A stretch of 64,000 bases of DNA from Methylomonas montana. Lineage in GTDB: Bacteria; Pseudomonadota; Gammaproteobacteria; Methylococcales; Methylomonadaceae. Under the pieces are notes generated by a model, which was not told the DNA's origin, did no database searches, and worked only from the letters and a program-made list of their open reading frames with translations. The stretch spans positions 4,278,001-4,342,000 of the forward strand of contig NZ_CP129884.1 in NCBI RefSeq assembly GCF_030490285.1, read 5' to 3'. Position 1 is the stretch's first letter; every line of letters begins with the position of its first letter. This document shows, one piece after another, positions 1-8,243 of the stretch. The position numbers and the translations under genes were made by a program.

Positions 1-2
1 AA

Positions 3-1229
3 CTGGATGGCAAGGTTTTGTTTTACCAGCGCGAAGACACACAAAAACGCCATGATAAATCAGCAGGCGACTATGGGTTAATCGGCGGCCGGGCTAACCA
101 AAATGATGTACCAATCGGTGGCAAGGTTTCGTTAATTAGAGAATTGCAATCGCCCAATTCCGGGTTAATCAAGAATGCCTTAACGTTTACCCTGAAACGG
201 GAGTTACGGGAAGAAGCAGGCTTAGTCTTTGACTTGCATTACACATTCAAACCCTGGCGCACTTTGAAGCCTTATCGGCAAGTTCAAGGCGCTGCGCCCA
301 ATCATGCGTTGACTGAATATTATCTGGAAATTTTCTATATTGACTTAACGCTGGAGGGCTATCTTTTCTTGCACCAGAAAATCAAATCCGACGACCGTTT
401 GGCCTGGTTTTCGATAGAAGATATGGTGCGGGGCGAGACAATTGACGGAAAAATCCCGTATATCAAGGCATTGGTAAATGATTTTTCTGATGATAGTTCG
501 GCACTTGCAACCGAGTTAATGGCTTTGCCGGACAGTTTTGCCAGCCGTTATTTGTTTCAGCCGCCAAAGTACGGATTGACCTTGCCTATCGATCATCAGA
601 TGCCGTTGCTGGCAGGCGTGCTGGGTAAAGAAAAGCCGTTGGAGATAAATTTAACTGAACGACAATTAGCGATTCTATTGGGCTTAGCCTCGCACTTACG
701 TGGCTTTGAATTTGCAACCGTTGAGGAAAATATTAATTTTCATCCTTTTGGCTGGATTGAGGTAAAACGCAACTTTGCTTTGCAAACAGAGCTGATAAGT
801 CTGGCTGGTTTGTTTAAAGGTACTGACCTGATCATTGAAAATCACTGCGATAACTTATTCCGCTTGTCGATTAGTCCTTATGTGGTTTATTTCTATGAAA
901 GGCTGTTTTCGTTTGCCGTCAAACAGGCCGACTTGAATGGTATCCAAACAAAAATCCCGGTGAACATTCATAGAGAATCTTTTGAAACGGCATTGGGTAA
1001 GGTTAAAGACAACACCGACGAATTCAAACTTACCCTTGAATTCGTCCATAAACTGCAATCATTAGTTGTTCGTCAGTTTCGTACAGATAATGAGGACGCT
1101 GTAAAAATCGAAGATACCTATAAAAAAGGGCTGCATAAAGAGCCCAGATTTTTAGCATTAGGCTTGAGAAGTTTAATTCGTCGCGAAGCGGGTATTTTTA
1201 AGTTTATTTTAGGATTTACAAACGCTTAA
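3..1229 (+). CDS. Nudix-domain protein, 5' end outside window
   Basis: The reading frame is open from base 3, so the true start lies before the window; the first in-frame TTG (18) is unlikely to be the start. The N-terminal third carries the C-terminal half of a Nudix box (RELREEAGL), preceded by GGK, with an insertion that stretches the box. Nudix enzymes hydrolyse nucleoside diphosphates linked to another group. The remaining 250 or so residues have no motif I recognise and look like an added, possibly winged-helix or sensor, domain. The glutamate normally 8 residues before the box arginine is asparagine here, so catalysis is uncertain. Confidence 0.6.
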   Translation: MDGKVLFYQREDTQKRHDKSAGDYGLIGGRANQNDVPIGGKVSLIRELQSPNSGLIKNALTFTLKRELREEAGLVFDLHYTFKPWRTLKPYRQVQGAAPNHALTEYYLEIFYIDLTLEGYLFLHQKIKSDDRLAWFSIEDMVRGETIDGKIPYIKALVNDFSDDSSALATELMALPDSFASRYLFQPPKYGLTLPIDHQMPLLAGVLGKEKPLEINLTERQLAILLGLASHLRGFEFATVEENINFHPFGWIEVKRNFALQTELISLAGLFKGTDLIIENHCDNLFRLSISPYVVYFYERLFSFAVKQADLNGIQTKIPVNIHRESFETALGKVKDNTDEFKLTLEFVHKLQSLVVRQFRTDNEDAVKIEDTYKKGLHKEPRFLALGLRSLIRREAGIFKFILGFTNA

Positions 1230-1478
1230 AGCATAGTCGGCTTCTGAATGACCGCTTTTCAAGGTTAAGCAGCCGTTCACTGGAAACTATCGTCTGTCTC
1301 AAACTGGCCAACAAAACCGACCCCTATGTGTAGATTAACATAGCGACCCATTGCGGTCGATCACTCCATCTGATTCAATGGCGACAATTTGATCAATTTC
1401 GGTCGTTGTTATTTATCATCGATAATTTACAGAAAAGTCTATTCCTTGTTAGACAATACAACCAAAAGAGACGGCTAT

Positions 1479-1973
1479 ATGTCAGAAATTCTTGAGAATT
1501 TGAAAAACCTTTTAAATGAATATGGTAAAGCCATAGACAAAGATAAAGTTACCATTGATGTTAAAAGTACATCCTGTATTGACACTAATGTTCCAGCTTC
1601 GCAAGGGGTTTACTGGATAGAAACCACTATGCCAAAAGAAGAACTGAGAAAGGCTATTTCTGAAGTTCTTAACAAAGAAAAACGTCTCCGTAAAAACCCA
1701 CCTAAAGGGGTTAGCCTTATTGATCAAGAAGGCGACAACTACTATGTTGCTTATTCTGGCACCGAAGATGATATTAAAAAGCGTCTTAAGCAGCATCTGT
1801 TTAATCAAGGTCATGCAGATACCGTGAAATTAGGATGCGTTATTGATGAATCACCGTTTTCCGATTATAAATGGCGAATTAGTTATCAGGTTATTGATAA
1901 CTATGAGATTCGATATGCGATAGAAGCTTGGTGGCGATTGAATGTAGGTTGGCCAGCCTTTTGCCTAAGATAA
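1479..1973 (+). CDS. GIY-YIG nuclease-like protein
   Basis: This 164-aa protein starts at ATG 1479, about 9 nt after a GAG-type ribosome site; an upstream in-frame start at 1389 lacks one. Motifs GVYWIE and YYVAYSGTEDDIKKRLKQH fit the GIY and YIG segments of GIY-YIG nucleases, with the arginine helix following, and the C terminus ends GWPAFCLR as in small family members. The second motif reads YVA-YSG rather than canonical YIG, so the assignment rests on the overall pattern. Such proteins are common on mobile elements; the substrate cannot be told. Confidence 0.6.
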   Translation: MSEILENLKNLLNEYGKAIDKDKVTIDVKSTSCIDTNVPASQGVYWIETTMPKEELRKAISEVLNKEKRLRKNPPKGVSLIDQEGDNYYVAYSGTEDDIKKRLKQHLFNQGHADTVKLGCVIDESPFSDYKWRISYQVIDNYEIRYAIEAWWRLNVGWPAFCLR

Positions 1974-2256
1974 TAAACAAGCGCGGGGCCAGATCAAACT
2001 TTCAATATTGGCCTGACCTTAGGCTCAACCGGAGCGCGGTTATAATGCGGTTTTATTTTTCAGCTTTCCGGCCGCGCCAGGTTAGCTTTACGTTATGCCT
2101 TTTTCTCTTCCGCCCATGAATGCTCTTGGACTGCTCTTGCCGCTGTTATAGCTGCACTAGGAATCGTTGCAAATGCTTATCGTGTAAGCCATTACTTAGT
2201 CCGAATCAATCACGGATGATATACATACAGAAACCATTAATCTTCCGTTAGACCTT

Positions 2257-2436
2257 ATGACCAGTACCTTACCCCAATGGCAGATCCAGATTCAGGGTTG
2301 GCTATCCGATCTGGAGCATCTTGCGCTCCACTTCACTACACCTCCTATGCGCGTGGTCCGAGATGAGCAAAATGGCGGCTTCATCTATGAGTCAAGCGCA
2401 TTTTCCAACTGCACTACATCTCAAGAAGTTCTCGAT
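2257..2436 (+). pseudogene. 5' part of unknown gene split by IS21-type element
   Basis: These 60 codons start at ATG 2257 and end in ...SQEVLD exactly at the 6-bp repeat CTCGAT (2431-2436). The remaining 193 codons lie at 11988-12569. Removing the 9545-bp element and one repeat rejoins the frame as EVLD-VAEQE, giving a 253-aa protein. I recognise no domain in it. As it stands, translation runs four codons into the element and stops. Confidence 0.8.
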
Positions 2437-2510
2437 TGCGTATTCCGATAAAAACCGCCACCCATTCCGACTTCAAAACCACCAGGCATTCCGATACCAA
2501 AACATCCGGT
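2437..2510 (+). repeat. Left end repeats of IS21-type element
   Basis: Three consecutive blocks start with ATTCCGA (2442, 2464 and 2488), each followed by an A-rich spacer and a C-rich half. They are the inverted counterpart of the blocks at 11872-11981. In IS21 elements such repeats bind the IstA transposase. Confidence 0.75.
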
Positions 2511-2851
2511 GGCGCCGATGTTGAGGTTGGCTGTTGAGCTAAGGCTGTGGTACTCGCGCCCAATTGGCATGCTGACCACCAACCGAACAGCAGTGAAACG
2601 CTTGGCAATTGGATTTCATGGAACGGCAATGGGGTTGGATACACCACCGCTGCTTGGAAACCGTGAACTCTTATGGTGAGGATTGGCTTTGGAGGGGTTG
2701 GAGAAGGAAATTCAGAACGTGCGCCGACTGGCTAACACACCAAGTGAGTCTGCGACAATGTGACACATCTTAAATGTTAGTATTCAAACTATACTGCCTC
2801 GCGGGCTTAGCACGTTGCCCGCAAACTGAAGTACATTTTGGAGTTATTTTT
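2511..2851. other. Non-coding cargo before flhE-like gene
   Basis: Between the IS21-type left end and the ribosome site of the interrupted flhE-like gene I see no convincing gene. A G/T-rich stretch near 2690 and a short GCGGGC/GCCCGC dyad near 2813-2823 are the only structures noted. The flhE promoter presumably lies here. Confidence 0.4.
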
Positions 2852-2874
2852 AGGAGTGTAATGGTATGATTACC
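2852..2874 (+). promoter_or_regulatory. Displaced ribosome site and start of flhE-like gene
   Basis: AGGAG (2852-2856) is followed after 9 nt by ATG ATT ACC (2866-2874), the first three codons of the FlhE-like gene whose remainder lies at 5354-5887. The mer-carrying element inserted directly after ACC and duplicated ATTACC. Confidence 0.8.
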
Positions 2875-3040
2875 TGTAGCAACCTGCAATCAAAAACCTG
2901 TAGACCAGCAATCAGCGCAATTTTCGACCAGGATTAAATGCAAATGACGGGCGTTCAAACCGACATTATTTGCAACTGAACCTGCAATCATTCGCGCCGA
3001 CCTGCAATTATCCACTGCAAACCGACATTATTTGCAACTG
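2875..3040 (+). repeat. Left inverted end of mer element
   Basis: About 166 bp, pairing with the reverse complement of 5182-5347. From 2906 inward the two copies differ at only a few bases; the outer 30 bp diverge more. Repeated units include CCGACATTATTTGCAACTG at about 2960 and 3021, and CCTGCAAT units at about 2882, 2980 and 3001, spaced near 20 bp. Confidence 0.85.
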
Positions 3041-3419
3041 CCGGTTGGGCCTCGAAGTTCTGCACATGTTCGCGTAATCCAAAGTCCAATAAGTCTAATG
3101 AACGCAGTTTATCTGGAACTTGTTTTGTGGAATAGGTTTATGGACTCAGAAAGCCTTGTAGATTGGTAACGGGCGGCGGATGGTTAATGGAGTCCAGAAA
3201 ACGTACGTTTCCTGGACTGGTTATTTTTCGAAGTAGGTGTCAGCAGCCGCTTGACCGACAAAGACCGACCCAAACCAGTCCATTTGACACCGATTCCTTT
3301 GAAGACAGGCATCAGACCACTAGCAGCCATTCCAGATACTATTGATAGTTAGTTCTAAATAGCTGATGATTGGAAAACCCGAGAGAAAATAACAACCCTT
3401 CAACGTTTGGTTCAATGAA
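3041..3419. other. Upstream region of merR
   Basis: This 379-bp stretch between the element end and merR has no supported gene. A 60-codon open frame at 3163-3345 shows no protein-like features and I reject it. The merR promoter should be here, but I cannot assign its boxes with confidence. Confidence 0.4.
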
Positions 3420-3827
3420 ATGTCGTCTTTGACCATAGGCAAACTTGCCAAACAAACCGGAGTCACCATTGAAACCATCCGCCACTATCAACGCATAGGT
3501 TTACTGCCGGAACCTGACAAACCCGATAACGGTTATCGCTGTTATTCGGATGATGCGGTTATCCAAATCCGTTTTATCAAACGTGCTCAACAGGCTGGAT
3601 TTACCTTGAAGGAAATTGCCACCTTGTTAGCGCTTGATGGGGCGCATTGTGCTGACGTTCGACAACTCGCCGAGCAGAAATGCCAGCAGATCGATCAACA
3701 GATTAAGGATTTAACGGCTCTCCGACAGATATTGGGAACTCTGGTCAACGACTGTCAGCAGACAGCGTCATCCACTCATTGCGCTATTCTCGATGCGTTT
3801 AGCGAAGACGCATCAACCCAGCCCTAA
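3420..3827 (+). CDS. merR: Mercury-responsive regulator MerR
   Basis: A 135-aa MerR-family activator/repressor. The N-terminal winged helix reads LTIGKLAKQTGVTIETIRHY, followed by the family-typical GLLPEPDKP. Cysteines at 77, 112 and 121 keep the same 35- and 9-residue spacing as the three Hg(II)-binding cysteines of classical MerR (82, 117, 126), which argues for mercury rather than copper or zinc sensing. It lies upstream of, and in the same direction as, merT; in many mer operons merR is divergent. The start ATG 3420 has a weak ribosome site. A MerR-type promoter follows the gene. Confidence 0.88.
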   Translation: MSSLTIGKLAKQTGVTIETIRHYQRIGLLPEPDKPDNGYRCYSDDAVIQIRFIKRAQQAGFTLKEIATLLALDGAHCADVRQLAEQKCQQIDQQIKDLTALRQILGTLVNDCQQTASSTHCAILDAFSEDASTQP

Positions 3828-3842
3828 TTTTAAATCACGCAC

Positions 3843-3873
3843 TTGACTCTGTTCTAAACAACAGGGTTTAAGC
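3843..3873 (+). promoter_or_regulatory. MerR-type promoter of merT operon
   Basis: TTGACT (3843-3848) and a weak -10 element (TTAAGC, 3868-3873) are separated by 19 bp, the overlong spacer that MerR activators correct by untwisting DNA. The spacer carries the dyad ACTCTGTT...AACAGGGT. It lies 42 bp before the merT start. Confidence 0.7.
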
Positions 3874-3914
3874 TTCTTGCCAGCATTGAACATTGTTTGG
3901 TTGAGGAGATTCGC

Positions 3915-4283
3915 ATGAATACAGACCCTGAAACACCCATAAAAACCCAGTCATGGCTGGGTATCGGCGCCCTATTGGCCGCTGTAGGGGCTTCGGCTTG
4001 TTGTGTCGGGCCATTTTTACTGTTGTCGTTGGGTATTGGCGGCGCATGGATTAGCACGTTGACGGCACTGGAACCGGTCCGTCCATTTTTCATCATCCTG
4101 ACTCTAATCTTTATGGCGTTAGGGTATCGAAAACTCTATCTAATGCCTGACCGCTGTGAGGCAGGTGAAATCTGCGCCACATCTGACATCCAGCACCGAC
4201 AACGCCTGATGTTTTGGTTGGGTTCCGCATTCATTTTGATACTGCTGGCCTTTCCTTGGTTAGCGCCTTTTTTCATGGCTTGA
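3915..4283 (+). CDS. merT: Mercuric ion transporter MerT
   Basis: A 122-aa inner-membrane protein that takes Hg(II) from MerP into the cytoplasm. It has three predicted membrane helices; the vicinal pair C29-C30 in helix 1 and the pair C81/C87 in the loop after helix 2 match MerT. The start at ATG 3915 is chosen because GAGGAG (3903-3908) precedes it; an upstream in-frame start at 3897 has none. merP follows after 12 bp in the same operon. Confidence 0.88.
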   Translation: MNTDPETPIKTQSWLGIGALLAAVGASACCVGPFLLLSLGIGGAWISTLTALEPVRPFFIILTLIFMALGYRKLYLMPDRCEAGEICATSDIQHRQRLMFWLGSAFILILLAFPWLAPFFMA

Positions 4284-4295
4284 GAGGATTCAGAT

Positions 4296-4622
4296 ATGAC
4301 CATTAAATCCAGTTTGTTTATTTTAAGCTTGTCATCAAGTGTGTTGTGGATGCCGGCAGCTCATGCTGAAACGACTGTTGCACAGCCAAACCGGCAGCAA
4401 ACGGTGACGCTGAACATAGAAAATATGACCTGTGCCATGTGTACAGTGACCATCAAGAAAGCTTTGAAGAAAGTCGAAGGCGTACAAGAAGTGACTGTCG
4501 ATTACGATTCAAAAACGGCCACCATCACCTTCGATAACCAAAAAACCGATAGTGCAGCCTTGATCAAAGCCACGGCGGATGCGGGTTATCCGGGTTCCCT
4601 TGCCACACCTGTTGCTCGATAA
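4296..4622 (+). CDS. merP: Periplasmic mercury-binding protein MerP
   Basis: A 108-aa protein with a signal peptide (cleavage expected after AHA, residue 24) and one heavy-metal-associated domain. The motif MTCAMC (C46, C49) is the GMTCxxC metal site. Family role: binds Hg(II) in the periplasm and passes it to the cysteine pair of MerT. GAGAGGA precedes the start, 12 bp after merT. The ferredoxin-like fold is completed by the ATITFD strand and the conserved DAGYP turn. Confidence 0.88.
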   Translation: MTIKSSLFILSLSSSVLWMPAAHAETTVAQPNRQQTVTLNIENMTCAMCTVTIKKALKKVEGVQEVTVDYDSKTATITFDNQKTDSAALIKATADAGYPGSLATPVAR

Positions 4623-4637
4623 GGCAAGGATACATCT

Positions 4638-5090
4638 ATGTCTGATTGCTGCTGCCCCACCAATACATCCACCAAAACCAAACAGATTTGCCCTGAATGC
4701 GGCTGCACATGCAAAAGCGTCGGTATGGCTACGCTTTATCATCAAGTCCGGTTTCCAGAGAATCAGGCGCTCAGCAGTAACAGCTATTATTTTTGCCCGG
4801 CAAAAACTTGCTCAATTGCTTACTTCTCCAACGCAGGCAACACTATTCCCAAACAGCATTTACGAAGCTATCAGGCGATTCAAAACGACGCGCTTTGTTA
4901 CTGTTTTGATATTGACGCCGAGCAGTATTTATCGGCGTTAAAAGCTCAGCGTGCGGAACCGATAAAGGATTTTGTCATGCAACGCACCAAAGCCGGAGAA
5001 TGTGCCTGTGAAATCAGGAACCCGTCAGGCCAATGCTGTTTAGCGAATTTCAAGCGTTTAGAAAACGAGCACAATATAGCTGTCAAATGA
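4638..5090 (+). CDS. CopZ-like iron-sulfur metallochaperone
   Basis: A 150-aa cytoplasmic protein extremely rich in cysteine: CCC at residues 4-6, CPECGCTC near 18-25, CPAKTC, CYCF, and ECACEIRNPSGQCC near the C terminus. The layout matches the N-terminal zinc/[2Fe-2S] domain of Archaeoglobus-type CopZ and the putative iron-sulfur metallochaperones found beside mer transport genes. The classical C-terminal HMA domain of CopZ is absent; MerP next door may supply that part. It starts 15 bp after merP and ends the operon. The likely role is handling metal imported by MerT, which is inference. Confidence 0.7.
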   Translation: MSDCCCPTNTSTKTKQICPECGCTCKSVGMATLYHQVRFPENQALSSNSYYFCPAKTCSIAYFSNAGNTIPKQHLRSYQAIQNDALCYCFDIDAEQYLSALKAQRAEPIKDFVMQRTKAGECACEIRNPSGQCCLANFKRLENEHNIAVK

Positions 5091-5181
5091 TCGCTATAAA
5101 CCAGCCATTCGGAAAACTGAATTTTTGCATTTTTCATAGACCGCTTTAGGCCGGCTGCCGCCGATGGCCAGTGACATATTT

Positions 5182-5347
5182 CAGTTGCAAATAATGCTGG
5201 TTTGCAGTGGATAATTGCAGGTCGGCGCGAATGATTGCAGGTTCAGTTGCAAATAATGTCGGTTTGAACGCCCGTCATTTGCATTTAATCCTGGTCGAAA
5301 ATTGCGCTGATTGCTGGTTTGCGGGATTTTGATTGCAAGCCGCTACA
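5182..5347 (-). repeat. Right inverted end of mer element
   Basis: Reverse complement of 2875-3040. It ends GCTACA immediately before the second ATTACC copy (5348-5353). The end also supplies an in-frame TTG (5333) that could now serve as start for the displaced flhE-like gene. Confidence 0.85.
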
Positions 5348-5887
5348 ATTACCAAATCAATCAGCAGGAAAATTCTTCTCAGTATAAGCTTGATGGCACT
5401 GATGCAGTCTGCACTGGCTCAGACAGGGTCTGTGGCAGCCACTGTTCAGCTTATACCTGCATCAGAAATTATGTCAGCTCCAATGGGAACATCATCTGAT
5501 CCTGTTGAAAGTTTAGGTATTGTCCCTCTTGCCAGCGGCGGCGCTTGGGCGAATAGCGCTGGAGGTCCGACGTTATATAGCAAAGGAATTTATTACTATC
5601 TTCAACTGAACCCAGTTGGTAGTATTCCTGCTACAGCTACCATTACGTCCGTTGTTTGGTCGTGGGGACTATCCCGTTATCCGACTGGCTTGATAGTCTA
5701 CCTGTGCCACGATACAACAAGTGCATGTATAAATGTAACTAGTACTGGAAGTGGCTCCACTTCAAGCTTCAATGGGCTTCTTGCGAATAAGAAAATGATT
5801 TATGCGTTCGGTGTTGCTGGTTCTGGCTCTGTATCTCCGCCTGCTTATGGCCAAGTCGATCAGGTCATTGTGAATTACCAATATTAA
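5333..5887 (+). CDS. FlhE-like secreted protein, start displaced by transposon
   Basis: The original gene began at ATG 2866 (M-I-T) and continues from codon AAA at 5354; the mer element separates the two. Downstream of the insertion the frame is intact, with a hydrophobic signal peptide ending near SALAQ and a body matching FlhE-type flagellar periplasmic proteins: GAW near the N terminus, GLIVYLC, and the ending QVIVNY. FlhE proteins are thought to act as periplasmic partners of the flagellar export system. The present frame is open from TTG 5333 inside the transposon end, so a 184-aa version could still be made. No other flagellar structural gene is nearby. Confidence 0.7.
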   Translation: MQAATITKSISRKILLSISLMALMQSALAQTGSVAATVQLIPASEIMSAPMGTSSDPVESLGIVPLASGGAWANSAGGPTLYSKGIYYYLQLNPVGSIPATATITSVVWSWGLSRYPTGLIVYLCHDTTSACINVTSTGSGSTSSFNGLLANKKMIYAFGVAGSGSVSPPAYGQVDQVIVNYQY

Positions 5888-5896
5888 GCAAAATAT

Positions 5897-5930
5897 GACC
5901 GCCTCTATATTTTTAAATATTTAGGCGGTC
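5897..5930. terminator. Bidirectional hairpin terminator
   Basis: GACCGCC (5897-5903) pairs with GGCGGTC (5924-5930) across an A/T-rich loop, followed by TTT. It lies between the convergent flhE-like gene and the hypothetical gene on the minus strand. Confidence 0.75.
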
Positions 5931-5940
5931 TTTGGAGCCA

Positions 5941-6474
5941 TCATGCCGATTTTAAATATTTGCTATATTTATCAAGGCCAGTTTTTGCTTGGTAATCTTC
6001 CGGTAGATTTTTGTTAAACTGCATAATCTTGTTAAAGATATCTGAGTCACTAGCCCCACTGCCCTTCATCTCGGTATAAATCTGAATTCGCTGGTCTCTA
6101 ATTTTATCCGCTTCATTTTCAAAGCTCTTGACTTGCTGAGTATATGCGGACATAGCCGATGCGTCGCTTAGGCTAGGCAAATCATTCAAATCTACAAGCT
6201 CAAAGTCTCTAGAGTACGTATATACGTTAGCCATCTCCTTTGCGAACTCAGGATCGCTATTTACTCGATCAAAGATGAGCTTCACGCCATCTGATGTTGT
6301 GGCTTTTGAGTCGTTTAATGCCTTATACGCGGAACTACTTATTTGCACGCTATCACCGCCACTAGCGGCATTCCCAGTGGTGATATTGTTGGCTGAGTTA
6401 GATGGATAAGTGCTAGTACTGGCCGTAGGCGCTCGAGTTGAATATATATTTGACGCTGTGTTAATAAACATCAT
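5941..6474 (-). CDS. Hypothetical protein with flagellar-like N terminus
   Basis: 177 aa, start ATG 6474 preceded by AAGGAGA. The first 50 residues are rich in Ser, Thr, Asn and Ala and include GDSVQISSSA, which resembles the DSVxLS segments in hook-associated and FlgM-type proteins. The rest is charged and mostly helical, with no membrane segment. It is convergent with the flhE-like gene, and together they suggest a flagellar fragment carried as cargo. Function unknown. Confidence 0.6.
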   Translation of the reverse strand: MMFINTASNIYSTRAPTASTSTYPSNSANNITTGNAASGGDSVQISSSAYKALNDSKATTSDGVKLIFDRVNSDPEFAKEMANVYTYSRDFELVDLNDLPSLSDASAMSAYTQQVKSFENEADKIRDQRIQIYTEMKGSGASDSDIFNKIMQFNKNLPEDYQAKTGLDKYSKYLKSA

Positions 6475-6992
6475 CTATCTCCTTTTAAACTTGAAATTCA
6501 AACATTCAGGATCAGTTTTTAAATTGACAGCATGATTTATGCCAATGAATTTTGACGACTTTATGGCGTTCTGATGGCTTTTTCGGCATCGGCTTGCCGC
6601 TATTCAAAGCTAGCATCAACAATAAGCGGCAACGTTTTACCGCTTCCCAGCTTCATATGTTTTGACGCCACTTCGTATTGCTTTTAACGACTAATTTCTC
6701 AAGATTCTCATACGCAAGTTGGTTCAACTAGTGTGCAATACGTAACGCAGAAGCCACGCAACTCACACGACCTTGGGTGTGCAAGTAGAAGGTTCTTTAG
6801 CAGGTTTTTCGGTTCAGCTCCCCTTAGAAACAGGCTTAACTGCAAATTCCGTCCGAATCCCTATTGCCAAACAAATCTATTTATCTCGTAATGACCCGAT
6901 GAAATCACCGAGAAAACAACTTTGTTCAGCCCTGAGTTTTACTCCGTCAGTTTTTGTTTATGGCTCGTTGGTTTCGGGGCTACATACGGGTG
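6475..6992. other. Intergenic stretch without clear gene
   Basis: About 520 bp. A plus-strand open frame from 6773 runs antisense into the next gene and shows no ribosome site or protein signature. I see no RNA gene or repeat that I can support. Confidence 0.4.
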
Positions 6993-7571
6993 TCAACTTA
7001 TCGGGTGATTTTTGGCAGCTAATGCGCCTGCCCGTTTCAGCACGTACCATGGCTCCAGATAGAGCTTGCCTAGCGGCCAGGCCATCATCATCCAATATCC
7101 GCAAATGAATAGGTATCCTGCCATTTGTTTCCAGGCGGGAACGATGGCGGTGGGGTAAGTAATTTGAAACAGCATGGAGGAGCAGACCAGGCTAACTAAG
7201 ACCAATTGCAGCCATCCTGCCATGAATATCAGTTGACTGGGCGCTAGCTTGGCTTCCTGGGCGGTGATTTTTAACAAGCCTGAGTAGCGCAGCCAGCGGA
7301 TTTGCTGATCCGTGAAATCGTACTGCCGGCGAATGGCGATGACCTGTTTCCGAATGATAGTCGGTGGCGCAAACCCGAAACGGCACTTGAATAGCTTAGG
7401 GTTATCCAGTGATCTCCGGTCAAGTTCCGCCGTTGGTGTCCACGCTAACAGCAATTTGAGGGAGCTTGCCACTAAATACTCGTAGTAGTCGCGGCTGGCG
7501 TTGCGTTGAATGCCGCCGAAATTGAGTTGAGTACTGTTGTGGTTGTGGTTTTGATTCTGTTGTTTGTTCAT
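6993..7571 (-). CDS. Membrane protein with N-terminal QRNASRDY motif
   Basis: 192 aa, start ATG 7571 after AGGAGA. The N terminus is Asn/Gln/His-rich and then shows NFGGIQRNASRDYYE (residues 17-31). The middle is a conserved soluble part (FTDQQIRWLRYSG, KITAQEAKLAPS), followed by two hydrophobic segments near 118-140 and 148-168. It is a clear paralogue of the next gene (7602-8213), and the motif recurs at the C terminus of the upstream repressor (8244-8903). The three genes run in one direction with about 30-bp gaps and probably form an operon. Function unknown; signalling through the shared motif is a hypothesis. Confidence 0.6.
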   Translation of the reverse strand: MNKQQNQNHNHNSTQLNFGGIQRNASRDYYEYLVASSLKLLLAWTPTAELDRRSLDNPKLFKCRFGFAPPTIIRKQVIAIRRQYDFTDQQIRWLRYSGLLKITAQEAKLAPSQLIFMAGWLQLVLVSLVCSSMLFQITYPTAIVPAWKQMAGYLFICGYWMMMAWPLGKLYLEPWYVLKRAGALAAKNHPIS

Positions 7572-7601
7572 TGCTTCATCATCTCCTGGGGTATTAGGAT
7601 T

Positions 7602-8213
7602 TTATTCTTTGTAGCGGTCTTGGCCGGCGGCGTTCAGAATGCGCCGACGGAATGCCAACGGGACGCCGGCCTGTTTGGCGATGTACCAGGACGCGATATA
7701 GAGCTTGTTGAGCATCCAGGCCATGATCAGCCAGAATCCGCCGAGCAGCACCAGGGCTTGTAGCTGTTTCGGCGTAGGCGGAAGCGAATATCCCACGAGG
7801 TACAACATCACCATGCTGTAGAGGCTGAGTATCCAGACCTGCGCCCAGCCGGCTGCCAACGCCAACCGACTGGGCGCCAGTTTGGCTTCTTTGTGGGTGA
7901 TTTTTAACGTGCCCGATACACGGAATCCACGGATTTGTTTGTCGGTAAAGTCGTAGCGATTCTGGATCGCCAGAATCTGCCGCCGAATCGTTCGGGACGT
8001 TTCGAAACCAAACCGGTATTCGAACATTCTTGAGTTATCCAACGCTATCCGATCAAGCAGGGCTTTTGGGGCGCACAGAAGCAGGGTTTTAATCGAACCT
8101 AGGGTAATGTTTTCGTAGTAATCGCGGCCCGAATTGCGCTGAATGCCGTCGATGTTGATGTGAGCGCGGGTGTGGTTGTTTGGGTGGGTGTTTTGGTCTT
8201 GTTCCTTGTTCAT
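7602..8213 (-). CDS. Membrane protein with N-terminal QRNSGRDY motif
   Basis: 203 aa, start ATG 8213 after AAGGAGA. The layout matches the 6993-7571 protein: polar N terminus, motif INIDGIQRNSGRDYYE (residues 19-34), a soluble part with FTDKQIRGFRVSG and LKITHKEAKLAPSRL, then two membrane segments and a basic C terminus. The two copies are diverged enough to be an old duplication. It lies 30 bp downstream of the repressor gene that carries the same motif. No database family comes to mind. Confidence 0.6.
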   Translation of the reverse strand: MNKEQDQNTHPNNHTRAHINIDGIQRNSGRDYYENITLGSIKTLLLCAPKALLDRIALDNSRMFEYRFGFETSRTIRRQILAIQNRYDFTDKQIRGFRVSGTLKITHKEAKLAPSRLALAAGWAQVWILSLYSMVMLYLVGYSLPPTPKQLQALVLLGGFWLIMAWMLNKLYIASWYIAKQAGVPLAFRRRILNAAGQDRYKE

Positions 8214-8243
8214 TGCTTTACAATCTCCTTTGGTTTAAAGAAT

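Larger units (their letters stand above)
2875..5347. mobile_element. Non-autonomous mer transposon, 2473 bp
   Basis: The element begins TGTAGC and ends GCTACA, has nearly identical inverted ends of about 165 bp, and is flanked by the exact 6-bp repeat ATTACC (2869-2874 and 5348-5353). Removing it with one repeat restores an flhE-like reading frame from ATG 2866. Its ends contain subterminal repeats about 20 bp apart, the architecture of Tn7/Tn5053/Mu-type DDE transposon ends. It holds four co-oriented genes, merR, merT, merP and a CopZ-like metallochaperone, and no transposase, so it must have been moved in trans. Confidence 0.85.

Noticed and set aside
6773..7108. 111-codon plus-strand frame before the motif-bearing membrane gene
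   Set aside because: Overlaps the supported minus-strand gene, without ribosome site or protein-like features.
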